A stretch of DNA of 53,144 nt, taken from positions 1-53,144 of the forward strand of contig CAZYER010000006.1 of assembly GCA_964646525.1 (NCBI GenBank). Direction: 5' to 3'. Shown piece after piece: positions 16,373-24,511 of this stretch. The DNA comes from GCA-002282575 sp964646525 (lineage in GTDB: Bacteria; Pseudomonadota; Gammaproteobacteria; Thiomicrospirales; Thiomicrospiraceae). Position 1 is the stretch's first letter. The number at the start of each line of letters is the position of its first letter. Position numbers and translations under genes: made by a program. The notes under the pieces were generated by a model. That model saw only the letters and a list, made by a program, of their open reading frames with translations. It did not search any database and had not been told where the DNA came from.

Positions 16373-18595
16373 ATGGACAAGGGTTTAGCCAGTTGTAGTC
16401 GTGGTTTGGCGCCGCTACTAGCGGATGAGTTACGAGCGCTCGGATTAGAGGTCAAGGAAGCACCTCACGGTGTCTGGTTTTGGGGTGGCTTGACCGCGGC
16501 ATACAAGGCGGTGCTTTGGTCGCGATTGGCCAGTCGCATCATGCTGGTACTCTGTGAAGGCGAGGTTTTGTCAGAGCCAGATATGAAAGACTTGGTGGGT
16601 GAAATTGACTGGTCGCAGTGGTTAAAACCAACGGGTCGTATCGCAATTGAGTTTCATGGCAAGCTTTCCTTTGTGCGCAACACCCAATTTGGTGAACAGA
16701 AAGTTAAAGACTACATTGTCGATTGGTTTCGTGAGCGCCATGGTGAGCGCCCTTCGGTGGATACGGAACAGCCTGATGTACGTTTGCAAGCATGGGCAGA
16801 TCATGGACGATTTTCATTAACCGTTGACATGTCTGGCTATGGGCTTCATGCTCGTGGCTACCGCATTGAAGCGGGAGCGGCACCGATGCGTGAAACCTTA
16901 GCTGCTGGTTTGTTAATGAAGGCGGGTTGGCCAACCTTGGCCGCTGCTGGCTCAACTTTGCTGGATCCTATGTGTGGTAGTGGCACCTTGTTGATTGAAG
17001 GCGCATGGATGGCAGCCGATATTGCACCAGGGCTCATGAAGGCCGATCGTATGGGGTTTCGTCGTCATCTCTGTTTTGATCAAGACTTATGGGCAGGCTT
17101 GGTTGATGAGGCTAAAACACGCAAACAAGCCAGTTTGAACAGTCTGCCGACTATTGTGGGTTTTGATTTGAACCAATGGGTGATGCAAAAAGCGATGGAT
17201 AACGCCTATCGCGCTGGTGTCGGTGAGGCGATTCATTTTGAAGCCTTGTCTTTGGGTAAGTGGCACAATCCGGGTTGGGCAAAAGGTCTAGTGATCACCA
17301 ATCCGCCTTATGGCGAGCGTTTAGGTGATGAAGCCTCGCTTAAGCCGGTATATCAGCAATTAGGGCAAGTATTATTACAAGAGTGTGTCGACTGGCAAGC
17401 AGCCATTTACACCAGTAACGAAACGCTAGGGCATTGGTTGGGCTTGCGTGCAGAAAAAATGCATGCCTTTGCCAATGGACCTTTAGAAGGAAAGTTACTG
17501 CGTTTAACCATTAATGAACAAGCAGTCAAAGTTACCCCGATTACCATTGGTTTGAATTTGGTCGCTGAGGTGGTGCAAGGGCGAGCTAATTTGGCCGAGA
17601 GCGATGGCGCGCAAATGTTTGCTAATCGTTTGCGTAAAAATCTGAAAAACCTGAGCAAGCAAGCGCAAAAAGAAGGGGTGTATGCCTATCGTGTCTACGA
17701 TGCCGATATGCCCGAATATGCTTTTGCTATCGATATTTATCATGCTGAAAAAGATGACTGGGTACAGGTGCAAGAATATGCACCACCGCGTTCAGTTGAT
17801 GAAAAGGCAGCACGTCGCCGCTTGTTCGAGGGTATGTCGGTATTGCCGGAAGTGTTGAATATTCCGGCAGAAAACTTCCATTTTAAGCGCCGCCAAGTGC
17901 AAAAAGGCGATCAACAGTATGAAGTGCAATCAGACGAGCACTTATACGATTGGGTGAAAGAAGGCGATTGTCACTTTTTGGTCGATTTAACGGGGTATCT
18001 CGATACGGGGTTGTTTTTAGATCATCGTCCGATTCGGTTATGGTTAGCACAACAGGCTAAAGACAAGCATTGTCTGAACTTGTTTTGTTACACTGGTAGC
18101 GCCAGTGTCCACATGGCAAAGGCGGGTGCTAAAAGTGTAACCAGTGTCGATTTGTCGAAAACTTATTTAGCTTGGGCGCAAGAAAATGCAACAGATAACG
18201 GCTTGCCTTATCAGGGGCAAAAGTTGCATTGGGAGCGTGACGATGTGCTCGATTGGTTAGATGCGATGGCCAGTTTGCCTGCGCACGCTCGTCCACGGTA
18301 CGATTTGATTTTTTGTGACCCTCCCAGTTTTTCTAACTCCAAAAAAATGGAAGGCACTTTGGATGTGCAACGAGACCACGTTAAGATGATTGCGGATATG
18401 GGCATGTTATTAGCACCAGGTGGAACTTTGGTTTTTTCCACTAACCTCCGCGGCTTTAAGCTGAATCAGTCCGCTATGGATGAAATGGGCTGGCAAGTGA
18501 CTGAGATGTCTAAAATGAGTATTGGTTTTGATTTTGCACGAAATCCGAAAATTCATCAGGTATGGGGCTTGCAAATAGCAGGGGATGCGCTATAA
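16373..18595 (+). CDS. rlmL: Bifunctional 23S rRNA methyltransferase (m2G2445 / m7G2069)
   Basis: A 740-residue fusion also called RlmKL, which modifies domain V of 23S rRNA during 50S assembly. The N-terminal part carries a THUMP domain (about residues 60-155). The RlmL methyltransferase domain has LDPMCGSGTLLIEGA and catalytic NPPYGERLG. The C-terminal RlmK domain has NLFCYTGSASVHMAKAGA and DPPSFSNSKKM. Length is close to E. coli RlmL (702). Its stop codon lies inside the -10 box of the tRNA-Gln promoter, so the two transcription units are tightly packed. Confidence 0.96.
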   Translation: MDKGLASCSRGLAPLLADELRALGLEVKEAPHGVWFWGGLTAAYKAVLWSRLASRIMLVLCEGEVLSEPDMKDLVGEIDWSQWLKPTGRIAIEFHGKLSFVRNTQFGEQKVKDYIVDWFRERHGERPSVDTEQPDVRLQAWADHGRFSLTVDMSGYGLHARGYRIEAGAAPMRETLAAGLLMKAGWPTLAAAGSTLLDPMCGSGTLLIEGAWMAADIAPGLMKADRMGFRRHLCFDQDLWAGLVDEAKTRKQASLNSLPTIVGFDLNQWVMQKAMDNAYRAGVGEAIHFEALSLGKWHNPGWAKGLVITNPPYGERLGDEASLKPVYQQLGQVLLQECVDWQAAIYTSNETLGHWLGLRAEKMHAFANGPLEGKLLRLTINEQAVKVTPITIGLNLVAEVVQGRANLAESDGAQMFANRLRKNLKNLSKQAQKEGVYAYRVYDADMPEYAFAIDIYHAEKDDWVQVQEYAPPRSVDEKAARRRLFEGMSVLPEVLNIPAENFHFKRRQVQKGDQQYEVQSDEHLYDWVKEGDCHFLVDLTGYLDTGLFLDHRPIRLWLAQQAKDKHCLNLFCYTGSASVHMAKAGAKSVTSVDLSKTYLAWAQENATDNGLPYQGQKLHWERDDVLDWLDAMASLPAHARPRYDLIFCDPPSFSNSKKMEGTLDVQRDHVKMIADMGMLLAPGGTLVFSTNLRGFKLNQSAMDEMGWQVTEMSKMSIGFDFARNPKIHQVWGLQIAGDAL

Positions 18596-18596
18596 T
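18569..18596 (+). promoter_or_regulatory. Promoter of tRNA-Gln, embedded in the rlmKL 3' end
   Basis: The -35 TTGCAA (18569-18574) and perfect -10 TATAAT (18591-18596) are spaced by 16 bp. The -10 contains the rlmKL TAA stop. Transcription would begin near 18602, 13 nt before the mature tRNA. Confidence 0.7.
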
Positions 18597-18614
18597 ACGC
18601 AAATAGCAATTGAT

Positions 18615-18689
18615 TGGGCCGTCGCCAAGCGGTAAGGCAGCGGGTTTTGATCCCGCCATGCGTTGGTTCGAATCCAGCCGGCCCAGCCA
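18615..18689 (+). tRNA. tRNA-Gln (anticodon UUG)
   Basis: A complete cloverleaf with encoded CCA. The acceptor arms are TGGGCCG (18615-18621) and CGGCCCA (18679-18685), with discriminator G and CCA at 18687-18689. The anticodon stem GCGGG/CCCGC holds loop TTTTGAT with anticodon TTG, and the T-arm contains GGTTCGAATCC. It lies just before prs, as in Pseudomonas, where ispE usually precedes it; here rlmKL takes that place. Confidence 0.96.
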
Positions 18690-18745
18690 TCAAACTGACA
18701 CTTCTCTGCTTTCACAGCAAAAAGTCCCAAAAGGAACTTTTCATC

Positions 18746-19720
18746 GTGGCTAAAAACGAATTCATTATCTTCTCTGGCAATGCTAACCTAGTACTTGCTG
18801 AAAGAATCGCTCAATCTCTTACTATGCATCTTGGCGAAAGCACCGTTGGTCGCTTTAGTGATGGTGAAATTCAGGTCGAGATTAAAGAATCTGTGCGTGG
18901 TATGGATATTTATGTCGTGCAACCTACTTGTACGCCTGATCCAGCTGGTAACCTTATGGAAATGCTGGTGATCATCGACGCATTGAAACGTGCTTCGGCT
19001 AAACGTATTACCGCAGTGGTTCCTTACTATGGCTTTGCTCGTCAAGATCGTCGCGTCAACTCAGCGCGCGTGCCCATTACCGCTAAGTTGACAGCAAATA
19101 TGATTGCGGCTGCTGGCGCGGATCGTGTGTTAACCGTCGATTTGCATTCAGACCAAATTCAAGGCTTCTTTGATATTCCGGTAGATAACGTCTACGCTTC
19201 GCCTTTGTTTATTCAAGATATTCGTGCGTCTGGTCGCCCCGTTCGCGTGGTATCACCTGATGTGGGTGGAGTGGTGCGCGCCCGTGCTATTGCTAAACAG
19301 TTAGATGCGGATTTAGCCATTATTGATAAACGTCGCCCGCAAGCCAACGTCGCTGAAGTGATGAACATTATTGGTGATGTAGATGGGCAGCATTGTATTT
19401 TAATTGATGATATGGTCGATACCGCGGGCACGCTGTGCAAAGCAGCAGCAGCTCTGAAAGAGCGCGGCGCGTTAAGTGTGCGCGCTTATGCTACCCATGC
19501 GGTATTATCAGGTTCAGCCATCAAAAATTTAAATGAATCGGTCATTGATGAGTTGGTTGTTACGGATACTATTCCTTTGTCGTTGGCAGCGCAGGAATGT
19601 GAGAAAGTCCGTCAGCTTTCTATTGCTCCGCTATTGGGTGAAACCATTCGTCGTGTTCATGAAGAAGAGTCCGTCAGTTCGATGATGGCTTCTTTTGTTT
19701 CGCTAAAAAATCCAGTATAA
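18746..19720 (+). CDS. prs: Ribose-phosphate pyrophosphokinase (PRPP synthase)
   Basis: Makes PRPP from ribose 5-phosphate and ATP, feeding purine, pyrimidine, His, Trp and NAD synthesis. The 324-residue product has the family features FSGNANLVLAERIA, DLHSDQIQGFFDIPVDN and the PRPP-binding loop LIDDMVDTAGT. The open frame runs back to 18614 through the tRNA, but family N-termini and an AAGGAA site place the start at GTG 18746. It is followed by a strong terminator. Confidence 0.97.
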   Translation: MAKNEFIIFSGNANLVLAERIAQSLTMHLGESTVGRFSDGEIQVEIKESVRGMDIYVVQPTCTPDPAGNLMEMLVIIDALKRASAKRITAVVPYYGFARQDRRVNSARVPITAKLTANMIAAAGADRVLTVDLHSDQIQGFFDIPVDNVYASPLFIQDIRASGRPVRVVSPDVGGVVRARAIAKQLDADLAIIDKRRPQANVAEVMNIIGDVDGQHCILIDDMVDTAGTLCKAAAALKERGALSVRAYATHAVLSGSAIKNLNESVIDELVVTDTIPLSLAAQECEKVRQLSIAPLLGETIRRVHEEESVSSMMASFVSLKNPV

Positions 19721-19734
19721 TTATCGATTTCCTT

Positions 19735-19767
19735 GAGCGCCTAACGATGGTGAAGAGTTAGGCGCTC
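19735..19767 (+). terminator. Terminator downstream of prs
   Basis: GAGCGCCTAAC (19735-19745) and GTTAGGCGCTC (19757-19767) form a perfect 11-bp stem with an 11-nt loop, followed by TTTCC. The T-run is short, so some read-through into rplY is possible. Confidence 0.75.
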
Positions 19768-19830
19768 TTTCCTGTGCAGGGGATGGTCGCGTCCTTGCAC
19801 GTTTTTAACTGACACATTTTGGAGTCTATT

Positions 19831-20415
19831 ATGACAACTCGTATTTGGGAAGCGCAAGCGCGTACAGATGAAGGGAAAGGTGCGAGCCGCCGCCTACGTC
19901 ACGCGGGTTTGGTTCCTGCCATTATTTACGGTGCTGATAAAGCGCCTGCTAGCGTTACGCTAAACCACAACTTTTTAGTACACGCGTTTGAAGATGATGC
20001 TGTGTTCAACAGCCCCATTACCGTTAAAGGTTTGGCTGATGAAGAAGTGGTGGTGATTAAAGCGGTTCAACGCCATCCTGCTAAAGCGCAAATCTTGCAC
20101 GTTGACTTACAACGTTTAGACAATGCACGTATGATTTACAAACGCATTCCGTTGAACTTCATCGGTGCTGACGTTGCACCAGGCGTGAAAGCGGGTGGCG
20201 TGATGACTTTCTTCCAAGTAGATGTTGAAGTGCGTTGTTTACCAGCTAACTTACCATCAGTGATCGACGTTGATGTGTCTAAAATGGGCGAAAACACGCG
20301 TATTCGTTTGTCAGACTTGGCGTTGCCAGAAGGTGTACAAGCGACTGCCTTGTTGCATGGTAACTCGGATTATGACCAAGCAGTAGTTGGCTTAGGTAAA
20401 TCTAAAAAACGTTAA
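19831..20415 (+). CDS. rplY: 50S ribosomal protein L25 (long CTC form)
   Basis: Binds 5S rRNA in the large subunit. The 194-residue product has the L25 N-terminal domain (EGKGASRRLRHAGLVPAIIYG) followed by the C-terminal beta domain of the general stress protein CTC type, the long form seen in Pseudomonas rather than the 94-residue E. coli form. The frame opens at 19819, but ATG 19831 has TTTTGGAG upstream and gives the conserved start MTTRIW. The order prs-rplY-pth-ychF is conserved. Confidence 0.95.
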   Translation: MTTRIWEAQARTDEGKGASRRLRHAGLVPAIIYGADKAPASVTLNHNFLVHAFEDDAVFNSPITVKGLADEEVVVIKAVQRHPAKAQILHVDLQRLDNARMIYKRIPLNFIGADVAPGVKAGGVMTFFQVDVEVRCLPANLPSVIDVDVSKMGENTRIRLSDLALPEGVQATALLHGNSDYDQAVVGLGKSKKR

Positions 20416-20428
20416 TAAACCTACTGCG

Positions 20429-20447
20429 TAACGCAATAACTGCGTTA
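20429..20447. other. Inverted repeat after rplY
   Basis: TAACGCA (20429-20435) and TGCGTTA (20441-20447), a perfect 7-bp stem with a 5-nt loop, lies 14 bp past the rplY stop. There is no T-run. It could act as a 3' end stabiliser. Confidence 0.45.
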
Positions 20448-20458
20448 GTTCGGTGCTC

Positions 20459-20492
20459 GAATAAGTCACCTAGACAGCTAGGCTCCTTATTC
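20459..20492. other. Two-part stem-loop between rplY and pth
   Basis: GAATAAG (20459-20465) pairs with CTTATTC (20486-20492), and inside it CCTAG (20469-20473) pairs with CTAGG (20478-20482) around an ACAG loop, with 3-nt internal loops on both sides. The hexamer GTGCTC occurs just outside each arm in direct orientation. Function is unknown; a structured RNA or a small repeat are both possible. Confidence 0.45.
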
Positions 20493-20550
20493 TGTGCTCC
20501 GAGCCGCCTTGTTCTTGCGCTACTCGTGACGGTTTTATTTTGTTATTCGT

Positions 20551-20566
20551 AACAGTTATAACTGTT
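20551..20566. promoter_or_regulatory. 16-bp perfect palindrome upstream of pth
   Basis: AACAGTTATAACTGTT is a complete palindrome with no spacer, ending 18 bp before the pth start. It has the look of an operator for a dimeric regulator. No regulator can be named. Confidence 0.4.
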
Positions 20567-20584
20567 TGAAAAAGGAAAGCCAGT

Positions 20585-21160
20585 ATGGTGCCGCGACTCA
20601 TTGTTGGCCTGGGAAATCCAGGTAAAGAATATGAGGCCACGCGACACAATGCTGGCTTTTTCTTTGTTGATGCATTAGCAGAAGCGTGGAAAACGCATTT
20701 TGCCATGCAGACCAAATTCTTCGGTCAGGTCGCTAAGGCACAGATTCATGGAAAGGAGGTGTGGTTATTAAAACCCACCACCTTCATGAATCTTAGTGGT
20801 ATGTCGGTAGCGGCACTGGCTCAGTTTTATAAAATTCCCGCGCAAGCGGTGTTGGCAGTTCACGATGAGTTGGACATTCAGCCCGGCGAAGCCCGTTTGA
20901 AAATGGGTGGCGGCGCGGGTGGGCATAATGGCCTTAAAGATATGATTAAGGCGTTAGGAACGCCAGAGTTTATGCGTTTGCGTTTGGGTATTGGTCATCC
21001 GGGTCATGCGTCTCAGGTGGCCAATTATGTGTTGCATCCTTTTGCTAAGCAAGAGCGTGAAGCGTTAGATGATAGCATTGCGCGAAGCTTGCATGTCATG
21101 GATTGGGTCATGACCGATAAATTACCCCTAGCCATGAACAAATTACATACTAAGCAGTGA
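20585..21160 (+). CDS. pth: Peptidyl-tRNA hydrolase
   Basis: Releases tRNA from peptidyl-tRNAs dropped by ribosomes; cytoplasmic and essential. The 191-residue product shows IVGLGNPGKEYEATRHNAGF with the catalytic His, PTTFMNLSG, and the VHDELDIQPGEARLKMGGGAGGHNGL region. The start has AAAGGA upstream. It precedes ychF, the usual partner. Confidence 0.97.
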   Translation: MVPRLIVGLGNPGKEYEATRHNAGFFFVDALAEAWKTHFAMQTKFFGQVAKAQIHGKEVWLLKPTTFMNLSGMSVAALAQFYKIPAQAVLAVHDELDIQPGEARLKMGGGAGGHNGLKDMIKALGTPEFMRLRLGIGHPGHASQVANYVLHPFAKQEREALDDSIARSLHVMDWVMTDKLPLAMNKLHTKQ

Positions 21161-21228
21161 GTATCGAGAAGAGTGAGGTGCACAATATTGTTGCAGTTAC
21201 CCTTCTCTTACTACACCTCACTCCTCAC
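21157..21228. repeat. Intergenic inverted repeat, GTGAGGAGTGA type (copy 2)
   Basis: Between pth and ychF. GAGTGAGGTG (21171-21180) and CACCTCACTC (21214-21223) pair perfectly, flanked by GTGAG (21157-21161) and CTCAC (21224-21228). An alternative pairing joins GAGAAG and CTTCTC inside. The motif GAGTGAG with flanking GTGAG is shared with the element at 2179-2233. Confidence 0.55.
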
Positions 21229-21244
21229 ATAAGGAAAACGAAAA

Positions 21245-22336
21245 ATGGGTTTTAAATGCGGTATTGTTGGTTTGCCTAATGTGGGTAAATCGACCCTGTT
21301 CAATGCGCTAACCAAAGCAGGTATTGCTGCTGAAAACTATCCTTTCTGTACGATTGAACCCAACGTCGGTATCGTGCCTGTACCCGATCCGCGTTTGCAG
21401 GTGTTAGAAACGATGGTTAAGCCTGAGCGTGTATTGCCAGCAACGATGGAATTTGTCGATATTGCTGGGATCGTGGCGGGTGCTTCTAAAGGTGAAGGGC
21501 TGGGTAATAAGTTTTTAGCGCATATTCGTGAAGCGCAAGCCATTGCTCAAGTCGTGCGTTGTTTCGAGTCGGATGACATTATTCACGTTTCGGGTAAAGT
21601 GGATCCTTTGTCAGATTTAGAAGTGATTAATACCGAGTTGGTATTAGCGGATATGGAAAGCCTAGAAAAGGCGCTCGTGCGTGTGGAAAAGCCTGCCAAA
21701 GCGGGTGATAAACAGGCTTTGGCGAAAAAGCCCGTGATTCAACGTGCGTTAGCAGGCACACACCAAGGCAAGTTAGTACGTGAATTGGGCTTAACGGAAG
21801 ATGAGCAGGCTTTATTGCAAGATTTACATTTGCTCACCATTAAACCCATGATGCTGATTGCCAATGTGGCAGAAGATGGTTTTGAAAATAATCCGTTATT
21901 GGATGCGGTGCGTGCGCGTGCGCTTGAGTTAGGGGCAAATGTCGTTCCTGTCTGTGCGGCGATTGAAGCTGAAATTTCACAATTAGACGACGATGAGAAG
22001 TCGATGTTTTTAGCGGAAATGGGGCTGGAAGAACCAGGTTTGAATCGTATCATTCGTGCTGGTTATGAATTGTTAGGCTTCCAGACTTATTTTACCGCTG
22101 GGGTGAAAGAAGTGCGTGCTTGGACCATTCCTGTTGGGGCAACAGCACCACAAGCGGCTGGAGTGATTCATACTGACTTTGAGCGTGGCTTTATTCGCGC
22201 TGAAGTGATGTCTTATGATGACTACGTTGCTTATAAAGGTGAAGCAGGCTGTAAAGAAGCCGGTAAGTTACGTCTAGAGGGTAAAGAGTATTTGGTCAAA
22301 GATGGCGATATTATGCATTTCCGCTTCAATGTCTAG
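21245..22336 (+). CDS. ychF: Redox-regulated ATPase YchF (Obg-like)
   Basis: A 363-residue P-loop protein of the Obg/OLA1 family that prefers ATP and associates with ribosomes. Visible motifs are GLPNVGKSTLFNALT (G1), FVDIAGIVAGASKGEGLGNKFL (G3 region) and the C-terminal TGS-like domain (TAGVKEVRAWTIPVGATAPQAAGVIHTDFERGF without long runs of change). It is in the conserved pth-ychF order with an AAGGA ribosome binding site. Confidence 0.97.
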   Translation: MGFKCGIVGLPNVGKSTLFNALTKAGIAAENYPFCTIEPNVGIVPVPDPRLQVLETMVKPERVLPATMEFVDIAGIVAGASKGEGLGNKFLAHIREAQAIAQVVRCFESDDIIHVSGKVDPLSDLEVINTELVLADMESLEKALVRVEKPAKAGDKQALAKKPVIQRALAGTHQGKLVRELGLTEDEQALLQDLHLLTIKPMMLIANVAEDGFENNPLLDAVRARALELGANVVPVCAAIEAEISQLDDDEKSMFLAEMGLEEPGLNRIIRAGYELLGFQTYFTAGVKEVRAWTIPVGATAPQAAGVIHTDFERGFIRAEVMSYDDYVAYKGEAGCKEAGKLRLEGKEYLVKDGDIMHFRFNV

Positions 22337-22403
22337 GTGTGATTTCTTGAATCCATAAATTTAAGAGGAAGCTGCGACTTACTTTTTTATTACCGTTAAT
22401 CTG

Positions 22404-23039
22404 TTACTTAATGCCTAGTATTTTGTGCGTCTGCAGGCTGAGCTTCCATTGCGGATGCGCTTTGCAGTAATCAATGCAGACCTGCGTGTAGTTGGTGGCG
22501 AGTCCATCAATGGGTTGAAGGTAGAAATGACGAAAATGGAGATGAACAAAGTCTGCTGGATCGACAGGGTGCATGGGTTGAGGCCATACCAGTTTCAGTT
22601 CATCGCCTGAAGTAATGAGTAGACTCGTATCTGCCTTGGGGCTGACACATAACCAGTCTGGCTGCGCTTGCAAGGCGATAGTGCCGTTCGTCTCCATGGC
22701 AATGATGATGTTTAACGCGTGCAGAGCATCTGCCAGTGGCTGATCGAACTGCATAGCTGGTTCACCCCCTGTTAACACACAAAAGGGTGTTGTAGTGCTA
22801 TCCTTGGGCCAAAGAGATAAAATGGTTTGTGCTAAAGCCTCAGCCGTGTATTTGCTGCCTAAGTTGCCATCAGTACCGACAAAGTCGGTATCACAAAATT
22901 GACAGCTTGCACCAGCTCTGCCAGATTCCAGTCCATTCCATAAATTACAGCCTGTGAGGCGACAAAAAACGGCAGGACGTCCCGCATGCAGACCTTCACC
23001 TTGAAGGGTGTAAAAAATTTCTTTGACGGTATAGGCCAT
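22404..23039 (-). CDS. queE: 7-carboxy-7-deazaguanine synthase
   Basis: A radical-SAM enzyme in queuosine (preQ0) synthesis. The 211-residue product has a modified cluster motif, Cys31-X14-Cys46-X2-Cys49, instead of CX3CX2C; this extended loop is known from a subgroup of QueE enzymes. LTGGEPAMQ near residue 90 and the GEG near residues 14-16 also fit. No queC or queD is adjacent. It lies alone on the minus strand, convergent with ychF. Confidence 0.93.
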   Translation of the reverse strand: MAYTVKEIFYTLQGEGLHAGRPAVFCRLTGCNLWNGLESGRAGASCQFCDTDFVGTDGNLGSKYTAEALAQTILSLWPKDSTTTPFCVLTGGEPAMQFDQPLADALHALNIIIAMETNGTIALQAQPDWLCVSPKADTSLLITSGDELKLVWPQPMHPVDPADFVHLHFRHFYLQPIDGLATNYTQVCIDYCKAHPQWKLSLQTHKILGIK

Positions 23040-23110
23040 GTTGATGCAATTAACTCAATCGAAAATTAATCTTTTATTTTACTGTTATTAGCCCTTAAGC
23101 AGCAAACAAA

Positions 23111-23133
23111 AAACCGACCCAGAGGGTCGGTTT
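23111..23133 (-). terminator. Terminator of the sox operon
   Basis: AAACCGACCC (23111-23120) and GGGTCGGTTT (23124-23133) form a perfect 10-bp stem with an AGA loop. Read on the minus strand it ends in a T-tract, 28 bp after the soxA stop. Confidence 0.88.
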
Positions 23134-23161
23134 AACTACTGAACTGAATTTTGGTTGTCGA

Positions 23162-24046
23162 TTATTTGCGGTACGCTGGACCATTTAACGTCAAACCATT
23201 GCTCATGTAAGACTCGTAAAGCTCTAGGGCTTTAAATTCTTTACCATTCGCTGGGAAAGGGAAACCACGAACTGATTCAATACAGCCCACATAACGTTGT
23301 TGCAGGGTTACGATATTACCCGCACTGGCACGGTACACAGGGAAGTGAGTGACGTGACCAATCATTGGTGACAAGATTTCAGAGCGGATTTTACGTCCAG
23401 CACTACTGACGTGACAATTCGCACACGATTGGTTCAACTGACCACGACGGGTGTGAAACACCATTTCGCCTAATTTATAAGCCTCTAACGCGCCTGGCGA
23501 ATCAATTTTAACACTGATTTTTTGACCGCGAGATTGATCTGCGAGATAAACTAATAAATCGCTTAATTCTCTATCTCTGCCTGCATACGCATAAGGTTTT
23601 TCACCATTTGCCGTACGACATTCATTAATGGCTTGCTCAAGGTTAATAACTTCACCACGTGCATCATCAAAGTAAGGATAGATAGCTTTTACTTTTTTGA
23701 GGTCGCCATTCAGGCCAGCACAAGTACTGTAGGTTTTACCGTTGGCAAAAGGTTTGTTCCAGAGTTTCTTACCTGCATCAATGTTATCGACATAAGGAGG
23801 GAACTCTTCGACGCTTTTGAATTGTTGGTAAGCATCATCACTGAAAATCAGTGCGCCATGACCGAAGTCATCCAGCGTAATGGGTTTACCATCAATTTTA
23901 TTACTGCCGTGCATATCCATCATGTACTTGATCATCGCTTGACGATCCGCTTCTGGATTGACGGTTTTTGCATCATTTGCAGTTGCAGTCATGCTGCCAG
24001 TTGCAAGTGATAAGAATAGGGTTGTTGTGAGCAGTTTATTATTCAT
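23162..24046 (-). CDS. soxA: SoxA, monoheme c-type subunit of SoxAX
   Basis: The periplasmic SoxAX complex attaches thiosulfate to the SoxY cysteine. The 294-residue precursor has a signal peptide (about residues 1-24). A single heme site is visible, Cys208-Ala-Asn-Cys211-His212. Cys255 (YVGCIESVRG) matches the cysteine heme ligand/persulfide site. The position of the N-terminal heme in diheme SoxA has only Cys109 and Cys143, which probably form a disulfide. The frame reaches 24124, but ATG 24046 has AGGGGA upstream and begins the signal peptide. It is last in soxXYZA, separated from soxZ by an 88-bp gap with a hairpin. Confidence 0.95.
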   Translation of the reverse strand: MNNKLLTTTLFLSLATGSMTATANDAKTVNPEADRQAMIKYMMDMHGSNKIDGKPITLDDFGHGALIFSDDAYQQFKSVEEFPPYVDNIDAGKKLWNKPFANGKTYSTCAGLNGDLKKVKAIYPYFDDARGEVINLEQAINECRTANGEKPYAYAGRDRELSDLLVYLADQSRGQKISVKIDSPGALEAYKLGEMVFHTRRGQLNQSCANCHVSSAGRKIRSEILSPMIGHVTHFPVYRASAGNIVTLQQRYVGCIESVRGFPFPANGKEFKALELYESYMSNGLTLNGPAYRK

Positions 24047-24094
24047 TTTTTTGATTTCCCCTATGGTGGGTCTAGCTTCTGATAGAAGGGGGTA

Positions 24095-24122
24095 GAACAG
24101 GCAAACTTGCGTTCGCCTGTTC
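24095..24122 (-). other. Intercistronic hairpin between soxZ and soxA
   Basis: On the mRNA, GAACAGGCGAAC and GTTTGCCTGTTC form a 12-bp stem (one G-U pair) closed by a GCAA tetraloop. No T-run follows, so it is not a terminator. It may be a processing or stability element that sets soxA apart from soxXYZ. Confidence 0.6.
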
Positions 24123-24134
24123 AAGCTTAGTGGC

Positions 24135-24449
24135 TTAAGCTAGGTCTACGGTTTGAGTACCCGCATCACCTTTGTTAGAAGTACAAGAAACTTCTACTTT
24201 GTCACCTGCTTTACCCGTTACACGGAAAGCCAAGAATGGGTTTTGAGAAACCGCACCTGACCATTCAGCAACCATTGCTGGAGCGCCATTTACCTTAGCA
24301 GTCACTTCGTTGATGAAGTCAGCTGGGAAAACTTCGCCAGTTGCTTTGTTTTTACGCGTACCAGTTTCCATTGGGTGCTTGAATAGCGCTTTGATCTCAA
24401 AAGCGTCACCCTTGTTTTCTGCTTTTAGGCGGAAAGAAATGTCAGCCAT
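24135..24449 (-). CDS. soxZ: SoxZ, sulfur-carrier complex subunit
   Basis: Partner of SoxY in the periplasmic carrier that holds sulfur intermediates. The 104-residue product lacks a signal peptide, as is normal for SoxZ, which is thought to cross the membrane with SoxY. The immunoglobulin-like segment HPMETGTRKNKATGEVFPADFI and the end TSNKGDAGTQTVDLA fit the family. It lies 62 bp behind soxY. Confidence 0.95.
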   Translation of the reverse strand: MADISFRLKAENKGDAFEIKALFKHPMETGTRKNKATGEVFPADFINEVTAKVNGAPAMVAEWSGAVSQNPFLAFRVTGKAGDKVEVSCTSNKGDAGTQTVDLA

Positions 24450-24511
24450 GATGTAAATCCTTAAATTTGTATGTACGATGATTAAGTTAAGTCAGTGTGC
24501 TGTTTGCGAAA

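Noticed and set aside
18614..18745. A 44-codon N-terminal extension of Prs running through tRNA-Gln
   Set aside because: The extension translates the tRNA gene and its leader. The conserved Prs start is at GTG 18746, with a good ribosome binding site.
24047..24124. A longer N-terminus for SoxA starting at 24124
   Set aside because: The extra 26 residues would overlap the soxZ-soxA hairpin and precede a complete signal peptide. ATG 24046 has a good ribosome binding site.
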